From positions 1 through 48,822 of the forward strand of contig NZ_JAMPKJ010000047.1 of assembly GCF_039962115.1 (NCBI RefSeq): DNA of 48,822 bases, in the 5' to 3' direction. The notes under the pieces were generated by a model, which saw only the letters and a list, made by a program, of their open reading frames with translations, searched no databases and had not been told where the DNA came from. The position numbers were made by a program, and so were the translations under genes. Source of the DNA: Funiculus sociatus GB2-C1 (GTDB lineage: Bacteria; Cyanobacteriota; Cyanobacteriia; Cyanobacteriales; FACHB-T130). Position 1 is the first letter of the stretch, and each line of letters starts with the position of its first letter. Below, piece by piece: positions 28,620 through 37,013 of the stretch.

Positions 28620-28985
28620 ATGGAACGTGTGGTTAAAAGTGGAGTTGGTTGGCGCATTGGCTGGAACCCCAATACCTCTGAATTTAAAGGTTTAGTAGGT
28701 GGGGAGGATTGGGCGATTGAGCTGACGGAAGCAGAATTAACTGAATTTTGCCGATTGCTGGAGCAGTTGGCTCAAAGTATGGCCCAGAGTGCCGATGAAT
28801 TGATGGATGAAGAAAAAATTTCCTGTGAGGCGGAAAGCGATTTACTCTGGATGGAAGTCGAAGGTTATCCCCACGCCTACAGTCTTCGCTTTATCTTGAA
28901 CACCGGGAGGCGGGCAGAAGGGAATTGGTCGGCGGATGCGGTTCCAGGTTTGGTGCAAGCCACGCAAGTTTTAAAGGTTTTCTAA
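28620..28985 (+). CDS. DUF1818 family protein
   Basis: A 121-residue protein of DUF1818, a family confined to cyanobacteria and plastid-bearing plants. Typical features are the start MERVVKSGVGWRIGWNP, the stretch GLVGGEDWAIELTEAE, and the C-terminal RRAEGNWSADAVPGL. A beta-rich N-terminal half and helical middle are suggested. The ATG at 28620 reproduces the family N-terminus; an ATG three codons upstream (28611) is possible. Function is unknown. It lies just upstream of tRNA-Pro, which has its own promoter. Confidence 0.85.
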   Translation: MERVVKSGVGWRIGWNPNTSEFKGLVGGEDWAIELTEAELTEFCRLLEQLAQSMAQSADELMDEEKISCEAESDLLWMEVEGYPHAYSLRFILNTGRRAEGNWSADAVPGLVQATQVLKVF

Positions 28986-28992
28986 ATTGCTC

Positions 28993-29022
28993 TTGACAAT
29001 TTAGAAAAAGACATTATATAAT
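28993..29022 (+). promoter_or_regulatory. consensus sigma-70 type promoter of tRNA-Pro
   Basis: A perfect TTGACA (28993-28998) and perfect TATAAT (29017-29022) are separated by 18 bases. The expected transcription start lies about six bases before the mature tRNA. Confidence 0.85.
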
Positions 29023-29034
29023 TTAAGACTGTGC

Positions 29035-29108
29035 CGGGGTGTAGCGCAGGTTGGTAGCGCGCAGCTTTGGGGTAGCTGAGGTCGTGGGTTCGAATCCCGC
29101 CACTCCGA
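29035..29108 (+). tRNA. tRNA-Pro (anticodon GGG)
   Basis: A 74-nt cloverleaf: acceptor CGGGGTG pairs with CACTCCG with one G-T pair; D stem GCGC/GCGC; anticodon stem CAGCT/AGCTG enclosing the loop TTGGGGT, so the anticodon is GGG; T stem GTGGG/CCCGC with loop TTCGAAT; discriminator A. No CCA is encoded. It reads CCC and CCU codons. Confidence 0.95.
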
Positions 29109-29124
29109 TTAATAAGAGTTAACC

Positions 29125-29156
29125 TTTGTAGGGTGGGCAAATGCTCACCCTACAAA
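29125..29156. repeat. 14-bp palindromic hairpin repeat
   Basis: The arms tttgtagggtgggc and gctcaccctacaaa pair with one mismatch around an aaat loop. It is a common cyanobacterial dispersed palindrome. It lies 16 bases after the tRNA and may act as a processing or end signal, but on the plus strand no T-run follows it. Confidence 0.75.
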
Positions 29157-29231
29157 AATATTTTGGCGCGAACCCTTCAAAGGGGTTATCCCCTTGGAAA
29201 ATCGCGTCCTTCCCTCCCAGGAAAAACAGCG

Positions 29232-31019
29232 ATGTTTCAACGCCTCACCAGTCGTACCATACTCGCTCCGGCTGTGTTTTTGCTTCTGGCAGCCGTTAGT
29301 CTAATAATTGTGCTATTAACCCCACAGCCAGTTATGACATCCCAAAATCAGCTGCTGACTGCCCCATTTCTGCAACTGCCCAGCGAGACGAGCGTGCGAG
29401 TTGTTTGGTTTACTGAATTTGCTGGCACTCGTCATCGTGTCGCCTACGGTGAAAATTTTGCTCAAAGTGTCGTCGCCACTACCACCAAACTCAGCCGCAC
29501 CAGGGAAGACCAGGAATCAAAGGTAGGGAACCAAACTGAGGATAATAAATACCAGCAGCCAACTAGACGCGACATCTGGCGGCACGAGGCAGAAGTCGCT
29601 GAGTTAACTCCAGGCAAACGTGTGCCTTATCGCGTGACCAGCGTACAGGAAGATGGCGAGGCTGTAACTAGCGAGGTGTTCACCCTCGCCCCTAAACCTC
29701 CACAGGGAACGTCACTGAAAATCCTGCTGACTTCTGATCACCAACTCAAACCGATGACAGCTGCCAATCTTCAGAAGGCAGTTGAGACTATGGGAAAATT
29801 CGATGCTGTTTTCATGGTCGGGGACTTAGTAAACGTTCCCGACCGTGCTAGCGAGTGGTTTGATGATGACCGTGGAGGTGCCTTTTTTCCTTGTTTCCAA
29901 GGACGGGCGAAAACGATAAGCGATCGCAATGGCATCAAAACAGTTTATCAAGGCGGAGAAATTATTCAACACGCCCCAATTTATACCGCAATTGGCAACC
30001 ATGAAGTCATGGGACGCTTCTCGATGGATAAAAGTTTAAACGAGCAGTTTGATGACTCGTTTCCCCGGAAAGCTGCTGAGGAAATATATACAAAAAATGC
30101 GACGCAATTAAACAATAGTGACGACCCAAAGGTGCGCGAAGCTTGGTTGAAAGACAATTCTTTTAATACCGACACCTACGAAGAAATTTTTACTTTACCC
30201 CAGAGCAAAGAAGGTGGAGAAAAATACTACGCTCTCACCTTTGGGGATGTGCGTTTGGTGGTGTTGTACGCTACGAATATGTGGCGTTATTGGGGACTTG
30301 AAGAGAAGACTAGGGGAAGATACCGCGAACGAGAGCAAGATTTGAATAACCCTGAAAATTGGGGTTATGGACAGCACATCTTTGAGCCAATTGCTAAGGG
30401 CAGCAAGCAGTATAAATGGTTGGAAACAGAGCTATCGGGTTCGGAGTTTCGCCAAGCTAAATATAAAATGGTGATGTTGCATCATCCACCCCATTCTCTG
30501 GGTGACAATATTGTTCCTGCATATACTGACCCGGTGCAGGTGCGGGAAGTAAATGCGGATGGCAGCAGAAAATCTATTCGCTATGAGTATCCCAAGGAAG
30601 CCGATTATATTATCCGGGATGTGAAGCCACTGCTAGAGGCGGCTGGGGTGCAGTTGGTGTTTTATGGACACTCGCATTTATGGAATCGTTTTGTGAGCCC
30701 TAGCGGGATGCACTTTCTGGAAACTTCTAATGTGGGCAACTCTTATGGTGCTGCTGTTGGCGACAAGAAGCGACCTGTACCAGATGGCTTTAATAAGGAA
30801 AATTATGCGGTAACGGGCGATCCGAATAGGTTGGAGGCGGTTGTGCCTACAATTGCGCCGCTGATGGCTGAGGATGGGAAACCGTTGCCGTATGTGGCGA
30901 GTAATGAAATTACGGCGTTCAGTATATTGGACACGGGTACGGGTACGGTGAGTAGTTACCGCTTTGATACGGTGGAAGAATCTAAGGTGGTAAAGTTTGA
31001 TGAGTTTCGATTGAATTGA
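29232..31019 (+). CDS. metallophosphoesterase with N-terminal Fn3-like domain, membrane-anchored
   Basis: A 595-residue calcineurin-like phosphoesterase resembling purple acid phosphatases. A hydrophobic helix near the start (APAVFLLLAAVSLIIVLLTP) is a signal or anchor, so the enzyme acts outside the cytoplasm. A fibronectin-like domain (about 45-155, ETSVRVVWFTEFAG) precedes the catalytic domain with metal-binding motifs LTSDHQLK (about 168), VGDLVN (about 196), IGNHEV (about 255), MLHHPPHS (about 417) and YGHSHLW (about 479), giving the Asp-x-His, Gly-Asp, Gly-Asn-His-Glu, His and Gly-His-x-His set. The start at 29232 places the membrane helix at the N-terminus; the longer frame from 29133 runs through a repeat. 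Confidence 0.88.
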   Translation: MFQRLTSRTILAPAVFLLLAAVSLIIVLLTPQPVMTSQNQLLTAPFLQLPSETSVRVVWFTEFAGTRHRVAYGENFAQSVVATTTKLSRTREDQESKVGNQTEDNKYQQPTRRDIWRHEAEVAELTPGKRVPYRVTSVQEDGEAVTSEVFTLAPKPPQGTSLKILLTSDHQLKPMTAANLQKAVETMGKFDAVFMVGDLVNVPDRASEWFDDDRGGAFFPCFQGRAKTISDRNGIKTVYQGGEIIQHAPIYTAIGNHEVMGRFSMDKSLNEQFDDSFPRKAAEEIYTKNATQLNNSDDPKVREAWLKDNSFNTDTYEEIFTLPQSKEGGEKYYALTFGDVRLVVLYATNMWRYWGLEEKTRGRYREREQDLNNPENWGYGQHIFEPIAKGSKQYKWLETELSGSEFRQAKYKMVMLHHPPHSLGDNIVPAYTDPVQVREVNADGSRKSIRYEYPKEADYIIRDVKPLLEAAGVQLVFYGHSHLWNRFVSPSGMHFLETSNVGNSYGAAVGDKKRPVPDGFNKENYAVTGDPNRLEAVVPTIAPLMAEDGKPLPYVASNEITAFSILDTGTGTVSSYRFDTVEESKVVKFDEFRLN

Positions 31020-31030
31020 CTGAATTTCTA

Positions 31031-31065
31031 TGTGTGCTGGGTTTCCTTGCTCCACCCAGCACACA
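31031..31065. terminator. hairpin between convergent genes
   Basis: Perfect 12-bp arms tgtgtgctgggt and acccagcacaca enclose an 11-nt loop. It lies exactly between the metallophosphoesterase gene (+) and the GAF protein gene (-), so it probably serves as a bidirectional 3'-end structure. No strong T-run follows on either strand. Confidence 0.65.
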
Positions 31066-31080
31066 AAATTCAACTACTCT

Positions 31081-31638
31081 TTAGCTTTCTCGGATTGAAC
31101 TAGAAGTGGCGAGAGTTTCTGCTGCTTTTTGCATGGTTTCGATATCTGAGGGGAGCCAGGGACGAGGGTGTTGGCAGTGATGAGCAACTAGCAAGCCCCA
31201 CAACCTGGAAGGATTCAGAATCGGTACTACTAAGTTAGCGCGAACCTGGATGCTGCGGAGAAAATCGCGGTGGCAAGGGTGGATGGGTTCTAATTCAATA
31301 TCTGCGATCGCTCTTACCCTTCCCTCTAGGTACATTTCTGCATAGTTATCATTAAAGCAGTCATCAGCTCCTGTCGTTCCGAAGATTGAGAACTCGTCAG
31401 AATTTAAAGACTCAAATGTAACTTGACCTTTCCACTGGCGATAAAAGTAATATAAAACTACTCGATCGACTTGAAGAAAATCTCTTAGCTCGTCGGTAGT
31501 TTTTTGAACTAAAGCATCTCTCTCCATCGTTTTAGCAAGACGATTGGCAAATCCGCGCAAACCAGGATCGCCAGAAGGTTTATGTTCACTAGGGTCAGAG
31601 TCTCTGTTGAAGTTACTTTGCACGGGGTGAGAAGTCAT
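31081..31638 (-). CDS. stand-alone GAF protein, candidate DXCF-type cyanobacteriochrome
   Basis: A 185-residue single-GAF protein. Around the chromophore pocket it has DRVVLYYFYRQWKGQV, TFES, then GADDCFNDNYAEMYLEGRVR, AIADIELEPIHPCHRDFL and QVRANLVVPIL ending in LWGLLVAHHCQHPRPW. This is the pattern of bilin-binding GAF domains of cyanobacteriochromes and phytochromes: Cys122-His123 is the canonical bilin attachment pair and Asp92-Asp93-Cys94-Phe95 the DXCF motif. The two cysteines are 28 apart, as in TePixJ (Cys494/Cys522). No output domain is present. Related GAF proteins that do not bind bilin exist, so binding is inference. It lies 197 bases downstream of, and codirectional with, the ethylene-receptor-like kinase. 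Confidence 0.75.
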   Translation of the reverse strand: MTSHPVQSNFNRDSDPSEHKPSGDPGLRGFANRLAKTMERDALVQKTTDELRDFLQVDRVVLYYFYRQWKGQVTFESLNSDEFSIFGTTGADDCFNDNYAEMYLEGRVRAIADIELEPIHPCHRDFLRSIQVRANLVVPILNPSRLWGLLVAHHCQHPRPWLPSDIETMQKAAETLATSSSIRES

Positions 31639-31835
31639 GCTGAATCAAGAAAATTTGCTTTTTTTATGATATCGTTCCGCACAAGCGCCCACAGCAACAA
31701 GATTGGGATGCAATTTAAAACTAGAAATTAAAAGTTGTAAAATTTACTTGTCGCTTTTCCCTTTTGGTGATGTCGGCGGGTGACTCCTGAACAGTCACTG
31801 CTAAACGCGCGATCGCTACAAACGCCACTCAAATT

Positions 31836-34800
31836 TTAAGACATGATCTGAGCCAGCGCCTGCCGCTTGTTCTGCCCAATCGGAATCTGGATGAGGAATT
31901 GTGCGCCCTGCCCTGGTGCAGAAATACACTGCAATTGACCGCCGTGTTTTTCTACCACAATTTGGTAACTAATAGACATCCCTAAACCTGTACCTGCGCC
32001 GACAGGTTTAGTGGTAAAGAAAGGATCGAATAACCGACGTTGTACCTCCTCGGTCATACCTGGCCCGTTGTCAGCAATCCGAATCAGCACTTGATTGTCG
32101 TCCTGCACCTCGGTAAAAATCCGAATTTCCGGATTTTGAATTTTGGCTTTCCCCTTTAATAAACAGGAGTTAGACAGAGTTGGATTTTGGATGGGAAATT
32201 CTCTATTCACGAGTCCCCAGCCCCCGTTCCCCATTTCCCGTTCCCCATTCCCCATTTCTAGTACATCAATAGCGTTACTGAGGATATTCATAAACACCTG
32301 ATTGAGTTGTCCGGCGTAGCATTCCACCTGGGGCAGGTTGCCATACTCTTTTATCACCTGGATAGCAGGACGATCTGGTTTGGGTTTCAGACGGTTTTGC
32401 AGAATTAGTAGAGTGCTATCTAACCCATCGTGAATGTCCACCTGTTTCATTTCGGATTCATCCAGTCGCGAGAAGTTACGCAACGATAAGACAATTTGCC
32501 GGATGCGGTCGGCTCCCATTTTCATTGATGATAGGAGTTTGGGCAGGTCTTCTTGGAGGAATTCCAGGTCAATTGCGGCAATAGAAGCTTGAATTTCCTC
32601 TGCTGGATGAGGATAGTATTTCTGGTAAAGTTCCAACAAACTCAGTAAGTCTGCGGCATATTCATTAGTATGAATAATATTGCCGTAGATGAAGTTAACG
32701 GGATTGTTGATTTCGTGAGCGACACCAGCCACCATCTGTCCCAAACTAGACATTTTTTCACTTTGAACGAGTTGGGCTTGGGTTTGTTGGAGTTCCCGCA
32801 GGGTTTGTTCTAGCTGGGTGGCTTGCGCTTGGGCAGCAGCAGCAGTGGTGCGACTTTGTTTGTAGAGTGCGGCTTGGTCGATAGCGATCGCTAGTTGGTT
32901 GCATACTGCTTGTAGTAGTTCCAACTCCCCTTCTGTCCATTGCTGGGAAACCAAACGCCCGCACGTCACCGCACCTAACTTGCCTGATTGCGTCTGAATT
33001 GGCAGCGACAACAGAGAAGCAGCATTATAAGGCTTTAACATCTCCTGCACTGCCAAATCACTCTGAGTAACATCGTCCACTCGGAATATTTCCAGATTTA
33101 CTAGCGCAGATGTGAACGGATGCCAGTTTTCCAACGGATATAAACCCCGGAAGCTGGGCAAATCGGGATTTTTGGCATCTTTTACGACCATCCAACCAGG
33201 ACGAGCGCCGTTGGGACGATACCAACTAAACAGGCAAACATCAATCTCTAATTGGCTGTGGATTTCGAGTACGGCTGTTTCTAAAAGTGTATCCAAATCA
33301 AGGGAAGCGCGAATCTGGCTCGCAAGGCGATTGAGTAGTGCTTCCCTAGTCGCTACTTCCCGAAATTTTGCTTCCGACTGCCGCAGTTTCTCCTCAGCGA
33401 CTTTGCGTTCGGTGATGTCAGTGGAGATCCCGCAAATGGCATAAGATACGCCAGCAGAGTCGTATAGAGGGAACTTAATCGACAGGTAGGTGTGGAGTCC
33501 ATCGTCTAGAGGGGCAACTTCCTCAATTTTTAAACCCGTTCCGCTTTCGAGTACCTTTCGATCGTTCTCCCGAAATGCGATCGCTAATTCATAAGGAAAA
33601 AGATCCCAGTCAGTTTTACCTTTGGCTTCCTCTAAAGAGACATGAAACAGGCTGACCCACTGGCGGTTTACCAGAAGGTATCGCCCGTCGTGGTCTTTGA
33701 GGTAAATGACTGCTGGGGAGTTATCCAAAATTGCCTGTAGTCGTTGTTGACTCTCCCGCAGTGCGTCTTCGGCTTGCACTCTGGCGCTGATATCAATCAA
33801 TAAGCCGATGCTACCAATTACAACGCCACTGCTATTAAACATCGGTGCTGTCCAGAGGCTGACATGAATCAATGAACCGTCTTTCCTCTGGCGGCGTAAT
33901 TCGATACCAGAAGGTACCTCCCCCTGCATCTCCGATTGAAGTAGGGCAAGGGCTTGCTCTTGTTCACTTGGAGGAACGATGGGCAGAGGGCGACCCATAA
34001 CTTCTTGTTCGCTCCAGCCAAAAAGTCGCTCTGCTGCTGGGTTCCACATCATCACCTTGCCATCAACAGAGATGGTGGCGATCGCTACTGGGGAAGCTTC
34101 AATCAGCGTTTCCAAAGTTTGGTTGCTAATTCGTAACGCTTCTTCAGTAGCGGTGCGCTCGGCAATTTCGCGCTGCAATTTCTCGTTAGCATCTCTAAGA
34201 AGTGTTGTGCGCTCCTCAACTCGGCTTTCTAGTTCTTCGTTGATTTTTTTTAAGGCATCAAGAGCCTGTTTGCGGGAAGTAACGTTTTGGGCGATACCAA
34301 CAACACCGATGATGTTTCCTTGCGCGTCGCGGTAGGGACTTTTGGTCAATAGATAAGTTAGTGTAATTCCCCGGAGCGTGAAAACTTCTTCAGATCGCTG
34401 GGGAAGCCCGGTAGCGATCGCCCTCCGGTCAATTTCAGCTTGTCGCTGTGCCATTTGGGGCGAAAATAATAATGTGTCATCTTTACCAATAATTTCCGCT
34501 GCCGGCTGGCTATATAAATGGGCAGCAGAGGTGTTAACTAATATGTAGCGTCCCTGTATATCCTTGGCAAAGATGACATCTGGAGTGCCATCGATCGCCG
34601 CACGCAAGAGGTTATAACTTTTTTCCAGCTCATCTTTAGCTTTTTCCAAAGCTTCTTGGGCAGCTTTGCGCTCGGTAATATCTGTGTGGGAACCCGCCAT
34701 GCGGATAGCTCTGCCGTTGGCATCAAATAGCGCCGCTCCCCGCCCGAAAATCCATCGATAAGAGCCATTTTTGTGCTGCAAGCGGTATTCTACTTCCCAA

Positions 34801-35867
34801 TGAGGAGTTAGTCCATCCCAACAAGCTTCGATATTGGCTAGTATGCGATCGCTATCATCCGGGTGTATCCGATTTTTCCACTCATCCCAATTATTTTGCA
34901 GTTCATGCTCCGCAAAACCGAGCATACTCTTCCATTGCGGCGAGAAATAAACTTCGTTGGTTTGAAGATCCCAATCCCACAAGCCATCTCTGGAACCAAG
35001 AACAGCCAAATCAAAACGATTCCGGCTTTTACGCAGTTCTTCCTCTGCCAGTTTACGCTCGGTAATGTCTTCGATAGTACCAAGGATGCCTACAACTTTT
35101 CCCTCTGCATCATGGAGGGGAACTTTGTTAGTGTCCGCCCAGGATTGTTTGCCATCAGCTTGCAGTATGGGTTCAATGATGTGATATTCTGGCTTGTCCG
35201 TCTCCATCACGCGAGCGTCGCACTTGCGGAAGAATTCTGTTTCCTCCTGCTTCCAAGGCAAGTCGTAGTCTGTCAGCCCGACGATATCTTCTGGATTGTC
35301 AATGCCAGCCATTGTGGCAAAACTGCGATTGCAACCTATATAAACTGAATTTCTATCTTTCCAAAAGATGAATTGTGGGATGTTGTCCATTACTAGCTGT
35401 AGCAGCTGGTGCGATCGCACCAGCTGCTCCTCAATACGCGATCGCTCAATGATTTCGGCTTCCAGTTTGTGGTTAACTGCTTCTAGTTGTGTCGAGTTTG
35501 GCAACGCTAGGGCTTGGGGAATTAACCGTACCAGTAGCACTGCTGTATAAAGGGAAATTCCAGCGGTAATGGCTTTCAGCATACCGGAAAGCCAATAGGT
35601 CGGGTGCCACAGTGTCCACACTTCCATCACATGGGTTGTGCCACAAGAAACTATGAAGGCTCCAAATAGTAAGAATATCCAATCGAAGGGTAAATCCCGT
35701 CGCTTTTGGACAAAGTTTAAGAGGGTAATAGGAATAGAGTAATAAGCTAAGGCAATTAGAGAATCTGAGGCGATATGCAGCCACACCAAACCAGGCTTCC
35801 ACAGGTAACAATGGCCGTGGGGAATAAATGAGTTTGAAGTCAAAAAACTTTGTAAAAATTCCCCCAT
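31836..35867 (-). CDS. ethylene-receptor-like multi-PAS histidine kinase
   Basis: A 1343-residue sensor kinase. Residues 30-120 form three membrane helices homologous to the ETR1/SynEtr1 ethylene-binding domain: [13 protein letters not shown] with Asp35 and Tyr42, and [13 protein letters not shown] with Cys75 and His79, the copper ligands in ETR1 (Cys65, His69); spacings match ETR1 exactly. Then PAS domains at about 151-270, 281-400, 418-530, 581-698 and 707-820, a GAF at about 843-1000, a coiled coil, HisKA with His1051 in [15 protein letters not shown], and HATPase with N box [12 protein letters not shown] (1192-1203), [22 protein letters not shown]. Residues 1204-1245 are an inserted repeat-derived segment. 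No receiver is attached. The start at 35867 has GGGAGA; the ATG at 35879 has no site. Confidence 0.93.
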   Translation of the reverse strand: MGEFLQSFLTSNSFIPHGHCYLWKPGLVWLHIASDSLIALAYYSIPITLLNFVQKRRDLPFDWIFLLFGAFIVSCGTTHVMEVWTLWHPTYWLSGMLKAITAGISLYTAVLLVRLIPQALALPNSTQLEAVNHKLEAEIIERSRIEEQLVRSHQLLQLVMDNIPQFIFWKDRNSVYIGCNRSFATMAGIDNPEDIVGLTDYDLPWKQEETEFFRKCDARVMETDKPEYHIIEPILQADGKQSWADTNKVPLHDAEGKVVGILGTIEDITERKLAEEELRKSRNRFDLAVLGSRDGLWDWDLQTNEVYFSPQWKSMLGFAEHELQNNWDEWKNRIHPDDSDRILANIEACWDGLTPHWEVEYRLQHKNGSYRWIFGRGAALFDANGRAIRMAGSHTDITERKAAQEALEKAKDELEKSYNLLRAAIDGTPDVIFAKDIQGRYILVNTSAAHLYSQPAAEIIGKDDTLLFSPQMAQRQAEIDRRAIATGLPQRSEEVFTLRGITLTYLLTKSPYRDAQGNIIGVVGIAQNVTSRKQALDALKKINEELESRVEERTTLLRDANEKLQREIAERTATEEALRISNQTLETLIEASPVAIATISVDGKVMMWNPAAERLFGWSEQEVMGRPLPIVPPSEQEQALALLQSEMQGEVPSGIELRRQRKDGSLIHVSLWTAPMFNSSGVVIGSIGLLIDISARVQAEDALRESQQRLQAILDNSPAVIYLKDHDGRYLLVNRQWVSLFHVSLEEAKGKTDWDLFPYELAIAFRENDRKVLESGTGLKIEEVAPLDDGLHTYLSIKFPLYDSAGVSYAICGISTDITERKVAEEKLRQSEAKFREVATREALLNRLASQIRASLDLDTLLETAVLEIHSQLEIDVCLFSWYRPNGARPGWMVVKDAKNPDLPSFRGLYPLENWHPFTSALVNLEIFRVDDVTQSDLAVQEMLKPYNAASLLSLPIQTQSGKLGAVTCGRLVSQQWTEGELELLQAVCNQLAIAIDQAALYKQSRTTAAAAQAQATQLEQTLRELQQTQAQLVQSEKMSSLGQMVAGVAHEINNPVNFIYGNIIHTNEYAADLLSLLELYQKYYPHPAEEIQASIAAIDLEFLQEDLPKLLSSMKMGADRIRQIVLSLRNFSRLDESEMKQVDIHDGLDSTLLILQNRLKPKPDRPAIQVIKEYGNLPQVECYAGQLNQVFMNILSNAIDVLEMGNGEREMGNGGWGLVNREFPIQNPTLSNSCLLKGKAKIQNPEIRIFTEVQDDNQVLIRIADNGPGMTEEVQRRLFDPFFTTKPVGAGTGLGMSISYQIVVEKHGGQLQCISAPGQGAQFLIQIPIGQNKRQALAQIMS
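32133..32258 (-). repeat. in-frame dispersed-repeat insertion inside the kinase ATPase domain
   Basis: A 126-base (42-codon) segment read as [15 protein letters not shown] and onward to AKIQN. Its DNA is g-rich units (ggggaatggg, gggaaatgggg) like the spacer repeats at 38742 and 45708. It separates the N box from the following beta strand (PEIRIFTEV). The length is a multiple of three, so the frame is kept. Confidence 0.7.
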
Positions 35868-36475
35868 AAATTCTCCCATCTGTGGTGCATAATTTTTGTT
35901 ATATATGTATTGTATGTATTGATTATTACTAATAAAAGTTGTTTTGCTGAGGAAATTATGATGTTTGTGTAAAGTATTTCGATTACCTAGACGAGCCTAA
36001 TTGCAGGCAAAGCCCTATTGAAGTGGGTGGATACCGTTCTAGCCTGCGGTATGAGCAACAGAGCGATCGCAACTGGAATTACTCGCAAAGTTATCAACTC
36101 TTGACAATATTTTTACGTAATTATACGTAGCTAAATTTAAAAGATTGGTAATTTATACAATACCCATAAGGTGCCTTACCTTTGACTTTGTGCAGGAAGT
36201 TGCACGTAGGGCAGGTGTCTCGCCTATCCTACAAATATGCGTAACTGGTATTTTTTTTAAAGAAAATTTTCCTAGGGACGGCTTCAAACTTCAGTAACGC
36301 AATTTTTTCAGCCAAAAGAAGGATGCGTAGCACCCCAAAGCCGCCTAAACCAAACTTGCGGTCGCGCAGAATTGTAAAGTCGTGTTGCAACTCTTTGAAA
36401 AAGATTTAGAAATTGGTCATTACCCAGTCCGAACTTTAACCTAGAAATTTAAAGGAATGTTGCGAGGAAAACGTC
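35868..36475. other. intergenic spacer between divergent genes
   Basis: About 600 AT-rich bases upstream of both the ethylene-receptor-like kinase gene (-) and the small membrane protein gene (+), so it should hold both promoters. A TTGACA at 36101-36106 is followed by an inverted tacgta pair (36114-36129), a weak promoter or operator candidate for the plus-strand gene. An imperfect hairpin repeat gtagggcaggtg/cgcctatcctac lies at about 36206-36232. No coding sequence recognised. Confidence 0.45.
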
Positions 36476-36787
36476 ATGGATAAAATGCAAAAGTATCGCT
36501 TCGTCTGTACCCTCTCTTTTGGCGATATCTACGGTCAAATCATCATTTGGTTGATTGTGATTTTCATTAGTTTAGCCTCGGCACTTGCCCTGTGGAGTAG
36601 CACTCGTCAAATCTACGCCCTAGCCACCGTGGGACTTATCCTCGTATTGTCTCTGCCCTTCTTGCTATTTGCCTTCGTGACTACGTTGTTTAACCACATT
36701 GAAGTTGCTGCTATGGATACAGCAGACACAACTGAGACTGTAGGTGGAAGTTTGCCCTACCAAAAAGCTGCTGAAGTAACCAGCTGA
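36476..36787 (+). CDS. small two-helix membrane protein
   Basis: A 103-residue protein with two predicted transmembrane helices, IIIWLIVIFISLASALALWS (about 22-41) and LATVGLILVLSLPFLLFAFV (about 50-69), joined by a short STRQIY loop, and a polar C-terminal tail rich in Thr. I do not recognise a named family. GAGGAAAA precedes the ATG, and a strong terminator follows about 150 bases after the stop, so it appears to be a monocistronic unit. Confidence 0.75.
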   Translation: MDKMQKYRFVCTLSFGDIYGQIIIWLIVIFISLASALALWSSTRQIYALATVGLILVLSLPFLLFAFVTTLFNHIEVAAMDTADTTETVGGSLPYQKAAEVTS

Positions 36788-36804
36788 ACAGTCTATTCGT
36801 AGCA

Positions 36805-36819
36805 CAGGCGTCTCGCCTG
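36805..36819. repeat. short palindrome caggcg-tct-cgcctg
   Basis: Perfect 6-bp arms with a three-base loop; a dispersed repeat type (gcacaggcgtctcgcctg) also echoed imperfectly near 36206. Just after it the phrase agtagtcagtgg occurs twice within 65 bases. Confidence 0.6.
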
Positions 36820-36933
36820 GGTCAGTAGTCAGTGGGTACTTTTCGCGTGGCTCCCCGGCTTACCGGAGACGCTTACATAGTAGTAGTCAGTGGTTAGTGG
36901 GCAGCTATCAACGGACAACGGATTAATTTATAA

Positions 36934-36967
36934 AAAAACTTCCCTGCTTTCTGGTAGGGAAGTTTTT
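36934..36967 (+). terminator. intrinsic terminator after the small membrane protein gene
   Basis: A perfect 12-bp stem, aaaaacttccct with agggaagttttt, around a 10-nt loop, ending in a T tract followed by attt. The symmetrical A and T tracts make it bidirectional. It lies 47 bases before the flavoprotein gene start. Confidence 0.85.
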
Positions 36968-37013
36968 ATTTGCGTTACTCATAGAGATAGGAATTCCAGA
37001 TATCAGACCAAAG

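Noticed and set aside
29125-29156. Intrinsic terminator for tRNA-Pro
   Set aside because: The stem is good but the plus strand continues with A residues, not T; better described as a dispersed palindrome.
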